DNA of 64,000 bases from Symsagittifera roscoffensis (Eukaryota > Xenacoelomorpha > Acoela > Convolutidae). Each line of letters opens with the position of its first letter. Positions within the stretch are counted from its first letter, which is position 1. Below are positions 12,632 through 23,143 of this stretch, in pieces. The DNA is taken from positions 62,606,386-62,670,385 of the forward strand of contig NC_087062.1 in the NCBI RefSeq assembly GCF_963678635.1. Direction: 5' to 3'. A program made the translations under genes and the position numbers. The notes beneath the pieces are model-generated. The model was not told the DNA's origin and made no database searches. It saw nothing but the letters and a program-made list of their open reading frames with translations.

Positions 12632-13650
12632 ATGAGGCGCACTTCTCTCGAGCCAAGACACTGGAGATGGCGGACGGTAATTACCCAGAGATCAAAACGG
12701 GGACCAATCAATTACAGATTTTTCAAGGAGCTGGGAAGTTCAGGCCTCATAGTGGAGCCACCCAAGCATTGGACTAGTATAGCTAGGATCAAAATGGCGA
12801 TCCCTGCGCAACTTAGGGCGGTGGACAAGCTTCTTGAGCCGAAGAGCATGGGACTTTCTGATACGGCCTATATGGGTGCAAAAACTGCGGAAGACCCAAG
12901 GTACGGGAGATCCTGTGGAATTTCAGGGCTGGCCAAGACGTTAGCAGTTTATGATCGGTCGGATCCTGGAGCGACGAGAGCGATCATTGTGGCGGGATCG
13001 GAATTCGGGGGGACGTCACCGAAGTAGTTTTGGCCGGAGATCTTGGTATACCTACTACCGGGGGCAGCGTTGAATCAAATATTGACCCTGATTGTAGCGA
13101 TGAAGTCAGAGACACCGTGTGAACCGGAGATCCGGAGATGTTGTTGTTTGCGGGAATGAATGATCACCTGCACGCGGCGGGGTTACTTGAGCCTCTGAGA
13201 AGTGGAGAGCCTGCACCAAAGAAGATCTGGGAGGCGATTCAAACGCTTTTTACAGCAACGAATGAAGTGCAGGAACTGGTGACATCCTGGTTGGGATCGA
13301 AGACAAGAGTTGTATTTGCTTCATCACCGGGTTACGCAAGAACGCCACCTGCTTTACAGTTCGTTTACGCCACGTTATTTCTGATTGCGGAGGGAAACGG
13401 ATGGCGAATGCTGATGGCGGCACCAAATCGTGAGCTAGAGCCAGTGAACTTGAGACTATTGAAGTCGGAAGTGGTGGCAGCGTGGGTGTCTCACGCTCTA
13501 AGGGGCTTTTACGAGCTTTCGGATATCTTGATCGTCTTGGACGAGTTCCTTACCTGGAGGTGTCGAACCTTACCCGGCAACTGAAGTTCAACCTGGAGGT
13601 GGGTGACAACTCATCTGACAGCCAGCCTGTGGTTCCGGAGTATGAAGCTG
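12632..13650 (+). pseudogene. E1 second SGNH-like module (GMND type)
   Basis: Over about 1 kb and several frames the blocks appear again: IIVAGSEFGG near 12985 (block I position), LLPGAALNQI near 13055 (block II), LLFAGMNDHL at 13141 (block III, GxND) and THLTASLWFRSM near 13605 (a His in the block V position). The best preserved stretch is 13138-13584. Stops at 13025 and 13582 and a shift near 13135 kill this copy. The tandem arrangement suggests duplication of an SGNH gene, or two separate proteins. Confidence 0.5.
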
Positions 13651-14530
13651 ACGATCACGAGTTCCACTCGCAGGACGAGGGCCAAACAACGAGAGAAAGA
13701 ATGTGGCTGCAGCCGAAAAACAAGTGGAATGGATGGCATACCGTCTAACACAAGAGAGAGGAAGATGGCCGTTCCTGACCCCGAGACTTGAGAACGTGAC
13801 CGACAAGACAAGAGAGAGTGCTCCACCGCTGTTGAAGCAAATATGGGAGTATCTGGAGGAACAGCTGGAAGTAGCAGAAAAGAGAGAGAGGACGGTGGGG
13901 AGATTCGTCACGGCAGCAAACGAAGTGACGATTGGAGGTTTCTGGAGGGAGCATGCGAAGGGCGAACTGAGGACCCGGAAGTCACGTGAAATCTTGAGAT
14001 TCTTGAGTCCATGTTGGGAAAAGATGTACATGGACAAGGTGTTTTACGCGGGTAACACGATCTTCGAGGCGTTCGTGCAGGAACTCTTGAGTATGCCAAT
14101 CAACCTCCTACTGACCTTGTACTTGGTATACCCCAGGTATTTGTTCAACATGGGCGCAGCAGATATGTTTAGCAGAGGTGTGGAGACGCTCCGAATTGAC
14201 GAATACTTGACCTTGATACTCCTGACACATGGGGAGCTGACGACATTTCATCGACTAATGAAATATGGGGAACCCCTGTCGGTGAGGAAGGTCCAATCGA
14301 CTCCAGAGACTTATTCCTACAAGTGTGCTGCTGGACTGAAGATGCTGCTAGTGCAAAATCTCCTGATGCAGAACAGGCATTTGACAGGCGAAGAGAGAAG
14401 CTCAAAGACTAGAGAAGAAGTGAGTGAGGCGATTGGAGGAATAGCTCTCTTAACCGAATTGTGCTTGGCCATGAGATCTGATCCCTTGGGGATGATCAGG
14501 GGGCTGGGAGAGGTGGTGACCTGTGTCTAA
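13651..14530 (+). pseudogene. E1 ORF of unknown function, about 275 aa
   Basis: An open frame (the best stretch has no ATG start) follows the second SGNH-like module. It is helix-rich with alternating charged and hydrophobic residues, and one hydrophobic patch (PINLLLTLYLVYP near 14095-14135). No domain is recognised. It stops at 14528. It is part of the long post-pol coding block of E1. Confidence 0.45.
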
Positions 14531-14577
14531 AGGACAGCCGTGACGTACGCCTTCCCGGATCTGCTTGTAGCAGCGTT

Positions 14578-15048
14578 GTGGATGGGACGGCACTAAACTG
14601 GTGCCGACAGGAAGACTTGAGAGCGCGAATGAGTGAGACAGTACTTTTCGGGAAGATAAAGGACCCAGAGCTAATAGTGCTCATCTTCAGGGGTCAACTG
14701 CAATGCAGGATTGAGCGAAAGCGAGAACGTCCCATCGAAGTCTACCCGAAATTCTGGAAATTGAACCGAATAGCAAAAGACACGAGGGAAGTCTTGAAGA
14801 ACCCAGCTTGGACGAAGAGCTACGAGTTTACGAAGAGGGAACTGGAAACAATACTTGAGCGGGATGTGTTGCCCGCCGCGACTTCTGAGTTCCCAACGGT
14901 GAGGCGAATGACGCTGGGGATGAATAGCCCCATGTCAGTCCCTTCCCTACACGCGAGAGCAACGGTGGAGCAGCAGCAGAAGACGTTCACGAACAGCTGG
15001 GACCCCTTGTTTGTCGGGTTTTTGGCAGCGGTTTATTTCCATACCTGA
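14578..15048 (+). pseudogene. E1 ORF of unknown function, about 156 aa
   Basis: The frame is rich in Arg, Lys and Glu, with no recognised domain. It lies 48 nt after the previous ORF and may be its shifted continuation. Confidence 0.35.
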
Positions 15049-15601
15049 GAAACCAAGATTAGTTCGTGAACCACGCAGGCAAAAAAGATGCGGGGTTCGA
15101 TGCCTCCAAAGTATGAGGTTCGGTAAGTGCTGAAGACTCATGAGAACGCAGGACTCGAGAGCAAGCTGCCCATCTATGATGACGGAAGCATAATCGTGCA
15201 GGAAGGTCACCTAGCCCAGAAGGATAAAATGAAGTTCAGCACGAGGAAATATCTGGTACCTTATGGTTGCAAGAAGTAGAGTTGCAATAAGAGGGACGAA
15301 AGTTGGAGGCGGCAGGAGTTCTATACGTGCCCCTCACTGAGTATAACGCAGCAGATCCGACGACACCTTCATCCCTGTCAGTGGGAACCCCAGGAGAAGC
15401 CTTACAGTGTAGAAGAGATTCACTGACGCGCTAGTGAGGGATCATGCCGAGTCGGGAGAAGGAGAGAGCATGGATGAAACCCTCAGCGAAGCTAGAGGAG
15501 AAATGGAAGTGGGGAATACGCCCGACGGAGGGGCAACGAAAAGGGATTTCAGTCCCGGCACTACACGTGAGCTACTGCAAGTTTTGAGTGGGGATGACTA
15601 G
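15049..15601 (+). other. E1 broken coding remnant
   Basis: No long frame, but composition and short open pieces resemble the neighbouring E1 ORFs. I see no non-coding signal here. Confidence 0.3.
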
Positions 15602-16729
15602 ACAAACACGGCCAACCCACCTTTGAGGTCTCCCCGGAAGAATCTTGAGCTGCCGCTAGCGAGTGAACCATCCAACATGGGAATGGTGCTCCTGACCGAC
15701 AAAGTAAGGGAGAAGAATACCTTTGAAGGCAACAAAGGAATGTTCCTCAGCACACTGGACGAGGAGGCGTGGCAAAATCTTTTGAGCGATATCAACCAGA
15801 GGGTGGAAAACAAAGCTAATGTAGAGGATTTCATGGAAGAACTGTGGGTCACGGTGGTGAAGTTTGGAGAGCCATTCCTGATAGGCACTGGACTGGACGA
15901 GAACGTGAGGAAAGAGCTGCTCGAGAAGAAGATTGGCCCAAGGAAGCAGAAGCAGGATACCGGGGCCAACCCATGTAAAGATAGCACTACTCTAAGCAAA
16001 AAAAATGATGACAGAAAAATTAGTGTCGAAGTGGATGATAAAAATAAAACTAGTATTATGATTAAAGATATTAATATTCTTAAGGGGGAGGCAAGAGTCG
16101 GGGGGAGGCAAGAGTCGGAGAAAAGGGACCTGGTCAAAGAAGTCGAAACAGTGATGGTGGTGACGACGCCCCCGAGTAGAGGAGTACGGTCAAGGAAGAG
16201 AAACCGGGAAGCGGAAGAGGCAAGTCCTTCGGCGGATGCGGTCTCAGAAAAGAACTTGAAGAAGATAGCTCCCATGATTCTGGCCCGATGGAAAACGGCG
16301 GCCTATAAGGGCGGTTTGGCAGCCAGGAAGTTGACAGAGGTGATGGTGGAAGTGGAGGCCTCAACGACTCGAGGGAAAGAAGAAGACTTCAAACCTCAGA
16401 ACGCGAATGCGAAGAGGGGCTTCATCATAGGACAAATGTGGAAAGTGAATGTCCAGAAAGAATGGATCTCGACTCAACACCAGGATGCTGGTAATCAAGT
16501 GACCAGTGACCCTCTTGAGAGAGGTGCGACGAGGAACACCAATCGTCCTTGGTGGATATCCCTGGAAACCACAAATGAGCTGGAGAATTGCCTGAAAGTA
16601 TCCCGGAAGCGTCAGAAATGGGCCACCCAACAAAGGGCTGAAATCAATAAGCTAGAGTTTCAGAGCCAGCTGGGGCGAACTTGGGAAAACTTGCGGCAGG
16701 AGTATTTTGAAGATGCGATGAGAGCACCC
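15602..16729 (+). pseudogene. E1 long ORF cut by E2 insertion (5' part)
   Basis: The frame opens after a TAG at 15599 and runs without a stop to the E2 boundary at 16729; its apparent stop is the first three bases of the E2 LTR. It continues in the same frame beyond E2 at 35618. The product is Lys/Glu-rich with basic patches (SRKRNREAEE) and no recognised domain. It is the longest intact E1 frame and dates the E2 insertion to after much of the E1 decay nearby. Confidence 0.5.
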
Positions 16730-17137
16730 TGAGTTAGGACTGGAGTGTAACTCATAGAGTAATTTCGGATAGGGTACACCGTCTGCTCGTCACGCTATCT
16801 TATTTTCGGCCGGATAGATTCGTGCAACTTCTTAGTCTAATACCGATCCTAATCTTACTCTTATACTATCTAGTCTCAGGTTGTTTAACTAGTCTCTGCT
16901 AGGCTCAATAGATCTAGGGTATACTGGTTTATTGCGGCTGCTGAAGTGCTCGGGAGAGTCCAACTAATTTCTAAGTTAAATTCAAATCTCTCTGGTGCTG
17001 AAATTACAAGTAACTTCAGCACTTACAAATAAGTGGGTTGTTAGTTAGATGGATCATGATTGGTTAATATTAAATACTTTACATTGGTAAAACATTTAAT
17101 TTATCCAATCATAGAATATAGTTTAGATCAGGTTCCA
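16730..17137 (-). repeat. E2 3' LTR
   Basis: It is 408 bp and identical to the other copy except at 17114. In the element's sense it contains an A/T-rich start with a TATA-like ctatattttat and a later AATAAA before the middle. A hairpin lies at 16995-17022 (two 13-base arms with one mismatch, 2-base loop). Confidence 0.95.
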
Positions 17138-18752
17138 CCCATCCGGGTTTTACAGAGTTTTTTAGAACAGTTCTTTTGTAGTTCAAGGATGGATGATGGA
17201 CGTTGGTATTTGGCGAACATCATTTTTCTTTTGTTTCCTTTTTGTTAAGGAAGTTCCAGGGATCTGGAATTGAGGACACAAGACGTTGTGTTCTTCTTGT
17301 GACAACGACTGAGTCTCTGCAACAGCATCAATTCTGGTTTCAGAATGGTTGGCTATGTCAGGTTTTTCTGTTCTTCGGAGAGAACTTCTTTTGTGTTTGA
17401 TCTAGCTCGGGAATGGCGTGGAGATTGTGCGTGGAGGGGATGCCTGGTTACTCGGATCTGTACGTATACTTGAACATCGAGGTGGTCATTGGTCTAGTTC
17501 AATGAAGTCCTTTTCTGCGAGGTCAAGTCGTACTCTAAATCCTTTGAGTTGTGATTGTGAGCGGCATATCGATTATAGTTGGTCATTCTCTCTCGAGTGT
17601 AGTGAGGTCGTCTTGTCTTTTGATGTTCGTCCTTGGTGTTGTATTCTGATCTATATATTGCATCATGTGATTTTACATTTTATAAAACTTTTATTAATTT
17701 AATATTTTTTAATTATGATTTTAGTTAGTTGTTTTCACAAAAGCTTTTTGTTTTAGTTCGGTTATTTTGAAGAGTTACTCACCCTTGAGTAGCTCTTATT
17801 AAAAATAAAGGTGTGGTCACAAAGCGTGGATGTAGCACGGTGGGTTAGGCCGGCTATAGAGCATGCTCAGGACGTCCTTTCCTGGTGGGTTAGGCCAGGT
17901 GTGGGAGTATGATTTCATGCGGTTTTTATGAGGGGTCCTGTTATGTGACAACATTTTATGTTGGGTTTGTTGTGGTTTTACTTATGTTTTGTTGGTTATG
18001 TACTTTTTCCAAAAAGCAAATTGTTTGTGGTATGGGTTTGTCTTTTGACTTTTTTGTGTTTTATTATTTCTTTCTAAGACTTTGTAATAGTCTTCAAAAG
18101 AATAAATTATCCAGTTTTAAACTGGGTTAATCCGGTTTGGGTACCGTTGGTTTCCTTTTCTTAGTCATGCTGTTATTTTATGATTTGTGGTATTTAGTAA
18201 GCTGCGTTGGTTAGTTTTGTTTAGTATATGATTCCTTTCCAACCGGGTTAAAGGAAAGTTTGAAACTTGTTATTATTTGTTAGAGTTGTTGAGTGTGAAA
18301 ACTTGAAACTGAAATTCATTATTTTAAACAATTCTTCGTGGGCGAGCTGTGCGAGTGTGGATAGAATTTCTGTGCGAATGAATGAAAATATCAAAAGGTT
18401 AGTACTGCAATTGCATTTTATTAATTTACTGCATAGAATTTGGAAATTTACTGCTAGTAATGGGGGAATTTTAAGATACAAATTTTCATCATATGTAGAT
18501 TTACTGCTTTTAGGGGAAAATTTTATAAATTAATTTACTGCATTGGTATTATATTTATTTAATTGTTGGTGCAAAAGTTAAATAGGGTTTTAAACAGTTT
18601 TGAAGAAGTTTGCTATTTTTTATTTTTCTTTTGTGAATTTTTCAGATGATTGAAGATGAAGGCTAAAAATCTAAAGAAAACATGAATAAGGAATGGTGAG
18701 TTTTTCAATATTTTAATTAGTTAGTAATATTCATTTAGTTCATACTTACCTG
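17138..18752 (-). other. E2 3' non-coding region
   Basis: About 1.6 kb without a convincing ORF. The string ggtgggttaggcc occurs twice, near 17840 and 17884. A weak purine stretch next to the LTR (ggatggg in the element's sense) is the only polypurine-tract candidate. Confidence 0.5.
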
Positions 18753-20546
18753 TTAGTCGTCGGGGAAAAAACCGTGGGGGAAGATATCGTGAATTAGTTC
18801 TGAAGTTGTTAGTAGTTTAGCTAAGATGCGGATGATATTTTTAGTTTGAAGTAGTGGCCAAAGCAATTGAAGTGCCTTAATAGTGGTTAGTTCTTCAGTG
18901 CCTACTGCAAACTCATAAGGTGTGTTTTGGATTAAGTTATATAACTTGTGGTTAAATTTAGTGTTGTGGATGAATTCTAAAATGGGGATTTCTATAGGCT
19001 GTACAAACTCGTGCGGGATAAGGAAGGGTCGGGATTCTTCTGCGTTGAAGGTCTTGGTGATGGGGCAGAAAATATACATTTGGGTTATGGGGTCATAATT
19101 ACGAAGAATACCATGAAGGTTAGTATTTTTAATACAATATGTGAAATTTAGGAAATACGGTGAAGTGTATTTTGAATTGATGAATTGAAAGCGATGGTGT
19201 GGTTGTCTAGAGGGTGTGTGGAGGTCAAAGTGATTTTGGATGAAACGATAGTAACTGTATGTATGTGTTTGTTTAGTTCGCAACATAATATCGTGTGAGC
19301 AGTGTAAATCTCTTTCGTGTGGTGCAAGGAAATGAAAGGTTAGTGAAAAGATTTGGAAGCGTTCTTTAAAACTTTCGTACGCTTGTGTGCTTGTTAGTGC
19401 TTCTGAAATAATGTGATCAAACTTTCGGTCGAAGATGTTTAGTGTAAATACATATGGTGTCTTGATGAAAAATTTCTCGGTGATTTGTGGGTTAGCGAAG
19501 CGATCGTCGTCTAAGAATTGATCTTGGTTAGCTCTGATGATGTTGTGATCATAGTATTCTAGTGTGTATTCGTTAGCTCTAGGTGCAGTGTGTATTTTTA
19601 GTGATTTTTTATATCCAACGTAAGTAAATTGTCTAGCGGTGAGTGGTGTAGTTAGTCGATATAGCATGTCTTTGTTTCGGTCTATATCAATGGATGTGTT
19701 AGTTAAAGGTAAGCAAAGAGGGTTAGTGAAATGATAGTATGAGGTCCAAGAGAGAGTGGGCATTAAAACGTATTCGTCTACAAAGTTGCGTGTTTCGTTA
19801 GCGTCATGAGGGGTGTTTAAGGTGTATTGTGGAAATGAGGGTAAAGTGATGGCTAAAAATTCTCTAGTGTTAGTATGTTGGGGGTGGTTGATGTATTCTC
19901 GGGCTGTTCCTGGTTTTGCTGGGAAAGGATGGTTGGGGAACTTTCTTTTAAAAGTGCGATAAGCTCTATTAGTGTTGAGTGAGGATTCAGTTGATGTGGA
20001 TGATGGTGCTAATGATTCGGTATAATTTGAAGAGGGTGTAGGGGGATTGGATGAATTTGTAGTGGAGGAGATTTGGTTTATGGTCGGGGTGTTAAGGTGG
20101 TAGGGTTGTTGTTGGAGGGTAATAAAATTGTCTAGCTCTGGGGAGATTCGGGGGGTGTCTGGAGATGATTGGTCAGAATGGTATGAGGAGTAGGTTGGGG
20201 TAACTTGGGAAGCATAAGAGGGTGTAGGAGTGATTGGGTCAGGGTTATTTGATAATATGGGTTGAAAAGGAGGTTGAGAAAAATGAGACGGGTTATGAAA
20301 ATTATTGGATGGAGATGGTTCTGAGTCGGCAAATTCGTCGGGGGTTTCAATATTCGGGTTATTTAGCTGTGAAATGGAGTATAAAACTGAAATTTGTGAG
20401 TTAGTGTCGGAATTCATGCCTGATGTTACATTGCTAGATGGAAAATCGGGTGGCGGAAAAGCAAAAAGTGGTATTATTGGGATTGAAGAGGTAAGGTTGG
20501 TTGGATGGGAATTTGATCGATGGAGTGATCCAAGTTGGCGGCTCAT
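18753..20546 (-). CDS. E2 597-aa ORF of unknown function
   Basis: It starts in the ATGA overlap with the glycoprotein-like ORF. Residues 1 to about 190 are Ser/Thr/Pro/Asn-rich and probably disordered. About 190-597 look folded, with many aromatic residues and patches such as LYRLTTPLTARQFTYVGYK. There is no signal peptide, clear membrane helix, zinc finger or known motif. It is the last ORF before the 3' LTR and intact, so it is presumably needed by the element. Confidence 0.6.
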   Translation of the reverse strand: MSRQLGSLHRSNSHPTNLTSSIPIIPLFAFPPPDFPSSNVTSGMNSDTNSQISVLYSISQLNNPNIETPDEFADSEPSPSNNFHNPSHFSQPPFQPILSNNPDPITPTPSYASQVTPTYSSYHSDQSSPDTPRISPELDNFITLQQQPYHLNTPTINQISSTTNSSNPPTPSSNYTESLAPSSTSTESSLNTNRAYRTFKRKFPNHPFPAKPGTAREYINHPQHTNTREFLAITLPSFPQYTLNTPHDANETRNFVDEYVLMPTLSWTSYYHFTNPLCLPLTNTSIDIDRNKDMLYRLTTPLTARQFTYVGYKKSLKIHTAPRANEYTLEYYDHNIIRANQDQFLDDDRFANPQITEKFFIKTPYVFTLNIFDRKFDHIISEALTSTQAYESFKERFQIFSLTFHFLAPHERDLHCSHDIMLRTKQTHTYSYYRFIQNHFDLHTPSRQPHHRFQFINSKYTSPYFLNFTYCIKNTNLHGILRNYDPITQMYIFCPITKTFNAEESRPFLIPHEFVQPIEIPILEFIHNTKFNHKLYNLIQNTPYEFAVGTEELTTIKALQLLWPLLQTKNIIRILAKLLTTSELIHDIFPHGFFPDD

Positions 20547-23143
20547 CGTGGGCTAAAAAAATTATTATTTTGAGATTGAAAAGCGGTGGTATGGGGCTGT
20601 TCAATAATTTGTTCATAAGTATTATCATCTTGTGATGGATGTGTCATGATATGTTGGACGGGACTTTGTGATGTGGTGAGTCGAAAATTTGGATTATGTG
20701 TGATTGCTAAATTTCTAAAATTTCGCGGGGCTAGGGATAGTGGATGGTTATTTGGTAGGGGTGGCTGTGTGTCGACATTGTTATGTTCTTCGTCGTATGT
20801 ATTTTGTCGTGTTGTTATTTTTGTGTTATATTCTTTTATTTGTGCGTCTAAAAGAATTTTGTTTATAGATGTGGAAAAAATTCCAAAAAATCCTGCAAAG
20901 AGTATGCGTGCTACGCTTGCTTGTCTGTTTACTTGTGTGTGTATAGCACATGTATTGTAGATTCCTTTTAAGAGTGAGAAAAGAAATCCAATAAAGTTAA
21001 ACATTGCGTATAAAATAGTCAATTTTTCTAAGATGTAGTAGGGCCATCCTAGAAAATCTAGGATCTCATTTTTGAGTGTAACAAAGCTAAAAATGTTAAT
21101 TGGTGATATATCTTGGGGACGGTATTTTTCGCCGTTTAGATATATATAATCTTTTATGTCTTTAAAATATCCGCTATAGTCTTGCGTGTAGATATCGGCA
21201 AATCCTGCGGTTTCTGCAAGTTTGCGTAAGTTTTGGTCTATTGATTGTCTTTGTATAGTGTCCATTTGTGTTAATAATTCTTGGAATTGTTGTGTTCTAA
21301 TGTGATGTTGAATATCTGATTTTGAATAGATTCCTATTGATTGTAAGTCTATATTTGGGTTTCGAGCAATAGCGCGAATGCTTTCTGGTGAAAATTTTTT
21401 GAGTGATTGCATTAATGTGGGATATGGAGTGAGAAGATAATATTTGTTTTCATCAGGGTTTAGTTGTACTACATTGTGGCTATTTTCTGATCCACATGGG
21501 ACTGCGGTATCCCAGAAATATGTTCTTCGTGAAAGTGTATCCACGAAATGTACTTTATTCTTATAAAAGATAGGAATTCTTTTATAACATCGTTTATCTT
21601 CAAAAACGTATAGTGGTGATACTTTTTTAGTACAAGTATAAAACCATAAGATGTTTCCTTCGTAGTCTAAAAAATTTGATCTATTTCCTGATAATAAGTA
21701 TCCTGCGTAGGGTATTTTTAATACTGCTAGTGCAAGTGATTGTAGTATTTGTGTTCGTTCTAATTCGCATAGTTGATGTAGTGTTTCTAATTCAGAGAGT
21801 GACATTTCTTGAAAAATGCGGCTAATTGTATAGTCTAGTTTCATATCCAAATGAATATCATAGTGGATATTACCAAAATATGTAGTATTCATTAGTGATA
21901 ATTCTTGTAAGCGTGTGCTTCTGGTGTCATAAGGTTTTAGATGTCCACCAGGTTGTCCGTTGCTTTTTTCAAAATTAACTGGTATATAGGATGTTCCTTC
22001 GTTTAGAGGATGACCTGTGGCGTATGGGTCGATTTTTACTTTACCAGTGGTCATGTCGAATCCTTTTTCATATTCAACTAATATTTCAGAGTATTGTGTT
22101 CTGTGAAGTGGATTCCTGTATTTACATGCAAGTTCTGTTTCTTGATATATTTGAAAACGTGTCAATTTATTTTCTATATTGTCTATGTTTCGAAAATCGG
22201 AACTTAGTTTGCGTGATGGATGGACTTGTTCATATGGAATTGATTGTATGAAATATTTTTCGTGAAATTTTATCATACGAGCGTGTATTTTTGCTACTTG
22301 AAATGTTGTACATGTGTCTTCGGGGAACCAAACAATTGTTGCTTGTGTTCTCGTTGTAGGGTCGCAATATCCTTGATCATTTTTACAAGGTAGTCGGATT
22401 CCTTGATAGATCATTGTATTATCAGATAAATCTCGTGTGAGTTGTATTTTTTCGAGTTGTATTTTCCAATCGAAAAACATTATTTCTTGGTATCCTTTAT
22501 TTTTTGTGTCTGCTTTGCAGTTTGATGGGTTATTTATACCAATGTGTGGTATCCAGTGTTTATCATGTAGGTCATAGGTTAATCGTCCGTGTGCGCCGTT
22601 ATACGGGTATTTTTCGTCTAGTCTTATATGTCCTTGGTGTCTTTCAAGTTGTGATTGATGTACAGAGTCTGAAAAAACTTGAAAATTAACTAATTTTCTT
22701 TGGGAGTTTTTATTTTTTGTGATGTTTAGTCTAAGTAATTCATTTTTACAATCGTCGGGATTGAGATGTAAAAGACGTTCTATATTACTTTGGTAGAATG
22801 ATTCATGGTCAAGTCGGTTTTTGTTTCCGTTCGAGACTTGTGAACAATGTACTTTCTTTTCGGAAAATGTTGCTGTGAATTTATAACCTGTAACTGTTGT
22901 TGCTCGGGCTTTTGAATAGAGTGTTGCTATTATATCTGTGGTTTCTATAGCTTGTGGTTCTGTTTCACATTGTGATACCTGATTGATTGCATATTTATGT
23001 AGTGTTTTTTGTTCATTTTCTTCGCAATCGTAATGTGTTACTAATAAATCTTGTGGTCCTGTACGAGGGGAAGGGTTTATATTTTGATTTGAGGTTATTA
23101 GAAAAAGGGTTTGGAGAAAAATTAATAATTTTAGAATATACAT
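20543..23143 (-). CDS. E2 envelope-like membrane glycoprotein, 866 aa
   Basis: An intact ATG ORF. It has an N-terminal signal-peptide-like stretch (residues 1-18), then a long Cys-containing extracellular-like part with N-x-S/T sites (for example NIT near 140, NTT near 425). A strong hydrophobic segment lies around 700-730, a second around 748-762, and a Pro/Asn/Gln-rich tail of about 100 residues follows. Signal, ectodomain and anchor in the env position (3' of pol) support an Env-like role; no named fusion-protein class is recognised by eye. Its stop overlaps the next ATG (ATGA). Confidence 0.7.
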   Translation of the reverse strand: MYILKLLIFLQTLFLITSNQNINPSPRTGPQDLLVTHYDCEENEQKTLHKYAINQVSQCETEPQAIETTDIIATLYSKARATTVTGYKFTATFSEKKVHCSQVSNGNKNRLDHESFYQSNIERLLHLNPDDCKNELLRLNITKNKNSQRKLVNFQVFSDSVHQSQLERHQGHIRLDEKYPYNGAHGRLTYDLHDKHWIPHIGINNPSNCKADTKNKGYQEIMFFDWKIQLEKIQLTRDLSDNTMIYQGIRLPCKNDQGYCDPTTRTQATIVWFPEDTCTTFQVAKIHARMIKFHEKYFIQSIPYEQVHPSRKLSSDFRNIDNIENKLTRFQIYQETELACKYRNPLHRTQYSEILVEYEKGFDMTTGKVKIDPYATGHPLNEGTSYIPVNFEKSNGQPGGHLKPYDTRSTRLQELSLMNTTYFGNIHYDIHLDMKLDYTISRIFQEMSLSELETLHQLCELERTQILQSLALAVLKIPYAGYLLSGNRSNFLDYEGNILWFYTCTKKVSPLYVFEDKRCYKRIPIFYKNKVHFVDTLSRRTYFWDTAVPCGSENSHNVVQLNPDENKYYLLTPYPTLMQSLKKFSPESIRAIARNPNIDLQSIGIYSKSDIQHHIRTQQFQELLTQMDTIQRQSIDQNLRKLAETAGFADIYTQDYSGYFKDIKDYIYLNGEKYRPQDISPINIFSFVTLKNEILDFLGWPYYILEKLTILYAMFNFIGFLFSLLKGIYNTCAIHTQVNRQASVARILFAGFFGIFSTSINKILLDAQIKEYNTKITTRQNTYDEEHNNVDTQPPLPNNHPLSLAPRNFRNLAITHNPNFRLTTSQSPVQHIMTHPSQDDNTYEQIIEQPHTTAFQSQNNNFFSPR

